From Arthrobacter sp. N199823 (lineage in GTDB: Bacteria > Actinomycetota > Actinomycetes > Actinomycetales > Micrococcaceae): a stretch of 64,000 bases of DNA. The stretch's first letter is position 1. Each line of letters begins with the position of its first letter. A program made the translations under genes and the position numbers. The notes under the pieces are model-generated. The model was not told the DNA's origin, did no database searches, and saw only the letters and a list, made by a program, of their open reading frames with translations. Location: NCBI RefSeq assembly GCF_002929705.1, contig NZ_PJIN01000002.1:186001-250000 (forward strand), read 5' to 3'. Positions 62,104 through 64,000 of this stretch are shown here, piece by piece.

Positions 62104-63968
62104 GTGAAATTGAGGTCCTGGCCGATCAAAGTGACATCGGTCAAAAGGGGACGGTTGTCCGGTCCCATGTCATCAAGAAGATCCTGCGCAACCCCATGGG
62201 CTTTATCGCCGTGGTGGTCCTGGTCTTCATGGTTCTCCTGGCCATCTTTGCCAACCTCCTGGCTCCTTTTGACGCCAACTTTGCCAACATCGGCAAGACC
62301 CTCGCCAGCCCGGATGCCACCAATATCCTTGGCACCGACAGTGTCGGCCGTGACGTCTGGAGCCGGCTGGTCTTTGGCGCCCGCACCACCCTGCTCTCCG
62401 CCCTGTTGTGTGCTGCCGTTGCCGTGGGCATTGGGCTCCCTGCCGGACTCATCGCGGGCTACTACGCTGGCAAGTTCGACGGCGTGGCCGCCTGGGTGGT
62501 CAACATCCTCATGGCGCTGCCCGGCATCATTGTCTTGCTGACCGTGCGCGCGGCCTTTGGTCCGTCCGTGTGGATTTCGATGATTGCCTTCGGCGTCCTG
62601 CTTAGCCCCGGCTACTTCCGGCTGACGCGCACTGCGGTCCAGTCTGTACGCAACGAACTCTATGTTGATGCCGCCCGTGTTGCCGGGCTCAGCGACTGGG
62701 CCATCATTTCTCGCCACATCTTCTCCGTAGTACGTGCACCCATCATCATTCAGACAGCCATTGTCTGTGGTGTTGCCATCAGCATCCAATCAGGTCTGGA
62801 ATTCTTGGGCCTGGGCGATCCCTCCGTGGCCACCTGGGGCGTCATGCTCAGCGAAGGCTTCAAGAACGTCTACCTCAACCCGAGCCTGCTGCTCTGGCCC
62901 GCTCTGGCCATCGGTGCCACCATTGGCGCCCTGGTACTCCTTGGCAACGCCGTGCGCGATGCTCTGGAAGACGCCGAGAAAATCAAACCTGCCAAGCGCG
63001 GATCTGTCCAAGCGTCAAATGGTCGCACAGCACCCGGCCGGGCACAGACAACAGCTGTCGAGGCCGGCACCGAGCACCACTTGGTCAAGGTGTCCAACCT
63101 CGGTGTGGGCTACCCCCAGGCTGACGGATCCATCAAGAAGGTCGTTGACAACGTGTCCTTCCATGTAGACCGTGGTGAAGTGTTGGGCATTGTGGGTGAA
63201 TCCGGATCCGGCAAGTCCCAGACGGCATTCTCCATCCTGGGTCTGTTGCCCGAGAATGCCCGCATAGTTGCAGGAAGCATCCAGTTTGACGGCAACTACA
63301 CAGTAGCTCCCACCGACGACCGCGTCAGCCAGTCCAGACTCAGCGCATTCCGGGGCAAGCGGATTTCCTATATCCCGCAGGAACCCATGAGTAACCTCGA
63401 CCCGGCGTTCACCATTGGCTACCAGCTGGTGACACCGATGATGCGTGTGCTGAAGATTTCCAAGTCGGAAGCCACCGAGCGTGCCTTGGCACTGTTGGAC
63501 GACGTCGGCATCCGTTTCCCGGAAAAGACCTTCGACGCCTACCCGCACGAAGTGTCCGGGGGCATGGCCCAGCGTGTGTTGATTGCCGGTGCCATCAGCT
63601 GTGAACCCGACCTCATCATTGCTGATGAGCCCACCACAGCTCTGGACGTTACCGTGCAGGCCGACGTACTGGACCTGATCCGGGACCTGCAGAAGCGACT
63701 CAACGTCGGAGTCATCCTGGTCACCCACAACTTTGGTGTTGTGGCAGACCTCTGTGACCGTGTGGCGGTCATGCAGGATGGCCGAATGGTTGAGGAAGGA
63801 AACGTCCGCGACATCCTTCGGAACCCGAAGGACCCCTACACACAAAAGCTCCTTGGGTCCATGCTTGAGGGCAAGGAACCCATGACCATGCTGGTTTCGG
63901 CTGGAGTCACGGCCGCTGAGGCAGCTGCCCGCGACGATGAGTCTGATGAGAAGGAGACACTCCAATGA
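62100..63968 (+). CDS. Fused ABC permease (DppC type) and ATPase (DppD type)
   Basis: A 622-residue fusion. Residues ~1-300 are a DppC-like permease with the EAA loop YVDAARVAGLSDWAIISRHIF; after a 25-residue Thr/Ala linker (~305-325) an ABC ATPase begins (HLVKVSNLGVGYPQAD). Walker A GESGSGKSQ is at 366-374, signature VSGGMAQR at 485-492, Walker B IADEP near 507-511. In most species these are two genes (dppC, dppD). Permease-ATPase fusions of this type are found in some Arthrobacter. The second ATPase follows at the window end. Confidence 0.93.
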   Translation: MSEIEVLADQSDIGQKGTVVRSHVIKKILRNPMGFIAVVVLVFMVLLAIFANLLAPFDANFANIGKTLASPDATNILGTDSVGRDVWSRLVFGARTTLLSALLCAAVAVGIGLPAGLIAGYYAGKFDGVAAWVVNILMALPGIIVLLTVRAAFGPSVWISMIAFGVLLSPGYFRLTRTAVQSVRNELYVDAARVAGLSDWAIISRHIFSVVRAPIIIQTAIVCGVAISIQSGLEFLGLGDPSVATWGVMLSEGFKNVYLNPSLLLWPALAIGATIGALVLLGNAVRDALEDAEKIKPAKRGSVQASNGRTAPGRAQTTAVEAGTEHHLVKVSNLGVGYPQADGSIKKVVDNVSFHVDRGEVLGIVGESGSGKSQTAFSILGLLPENARIVAGSIQFDGNYTVAPTDDRVSQSRLSAFRGKRISYIPQEPMSNLDPAFTIGYQLVTPMMRVLKISKSEATERALALLDDVGIRFPEKTFDAYPHEVSGGMAQRVLIAGAISCEPDLIIADEPTTALDVTVQADVLDLIRDLQKRLNVGVILVTHNFGVVADLCDRVAVMQDGRMVEEGNVRDILRNPKDPYTQKLLGSMLEGKEPMTMLVSAGVTAAEAAARDDESDEKETLQ

Positions 63969-64000
63969 GCGCCCTTAATGAAAAGGTTTCAGCATCCAGT
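63965..64000 (+). CDS. Start of a second ABC ATPase (DppF type), cut by the window
   Basis: ATG overlaps the stop of the fused gene as ATGA; only 12 codons (MSALNEKVSASS) are visible. By context it is the second ATPase of the dipeptide/oligosaccharide-type importer. The body of the gene lies outside the window, so this rests on context only. Confidence 0.6.
   Translation, partial: MSALNEKVSASS

Overview
The window is chromosomal DNA from a high-GC Gram-positive bacterium, most likely an Arthrobacter-like member of the Micrococcaceae. The evidence is the prfB-ftsE-ftsX-M23 peptidase-smpB-ssrA order, a fused E2/E1 2-oxoglutarate enzyme (Kgd/OdhA type), a SigH-RsrA pair beside aroA-rsgA-hisN, a DUF4193 protein, the 24-residue ribosomal protein bL37, a SAM-IV riboswitch and a tmRNA tag reading AESNRTDFALAA. 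No rRNA, tRNA, CRISPR array, prophage or insertion sequence was found. The one mobile-element trace is a short group II intron without its reverse transcriptase.

Layout. 1-10.5 kb is a cell-surface glycan region: the end of an FG-GAP/VCBS repeat protein, galE, the intron relic, a large multi-pass membrane protein, an asparagine-synthase-like enzyme, a GT4 glycosyltransferase and an OatA-like acyltransferase with an SGNH domain. 10.6-15.5 kb is a compact Tad/Flp pilus operon (ATPase, two TadB/C membrane proteins, a small pilin-like protein and three TadE/G-like pseudopilins). 15.5-24 kb holds prfB, a VanW protein, ftsEX, an M23 murein hydrolase, smpB, a GH3/NagZ-like lipoprotein-sized enzyme and ssrA. 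24.3-28.3 kb is one LANTG-anchored adhesin.

28.5-36.4 kb contains a MalT/LuxR-type regulator split by a frameshift, an HTH gene coupled to a MAB_1171c-like membrane protein, two small conserved proteins, an acyl-CoA synthetase and a DUF2568 protein. 36.5-41.2 kb has the manganese pair mntR-mntH with an operator-like palindrome, a methyltransferase, and a cysteine-desulfurase-like gene behind a SAM-IV riboswitch. 41.4-49 kb runs hisN-rsgA-aroA, DoxX, sigH-rsrA (with a textbook GGAAT-N18-GTT promoter), a truncated haemoglobin, a membrane protein, bL37 and an SGNH-like protein. 49-55.7 kb has kgd, guaB1 and an AbiEi/VSR-like gene.

55.9-64 kb is a self-contained catabolic locus: a LacI-family repressor, a sugar isomerase, a Gfo/Idh/MocA oxidoreductase and a family 5 ABC importer in which one permease is fused to an ATPase. 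Two nearly identical 16-bp palindromes, one in the divergent lacI/isomerase region and one ahead of the binding-protein gene, each overlap a -35 box in the same geometry. That makes this a coherent regulon for an unidentified substrate.

Several intergenic regions carry long imperfect hairpins (near 17.7, 39.5, 42.4, 48.2 and 55.8 kb) that are not simple terminators. The Tad operon and the distant AbiEi/VSR-like gene share a paired TCCACAG motif with GCGCCAA between the two copies. Start codons were chosen by ribosome binding site and family alignment from memory; no database search was possible.
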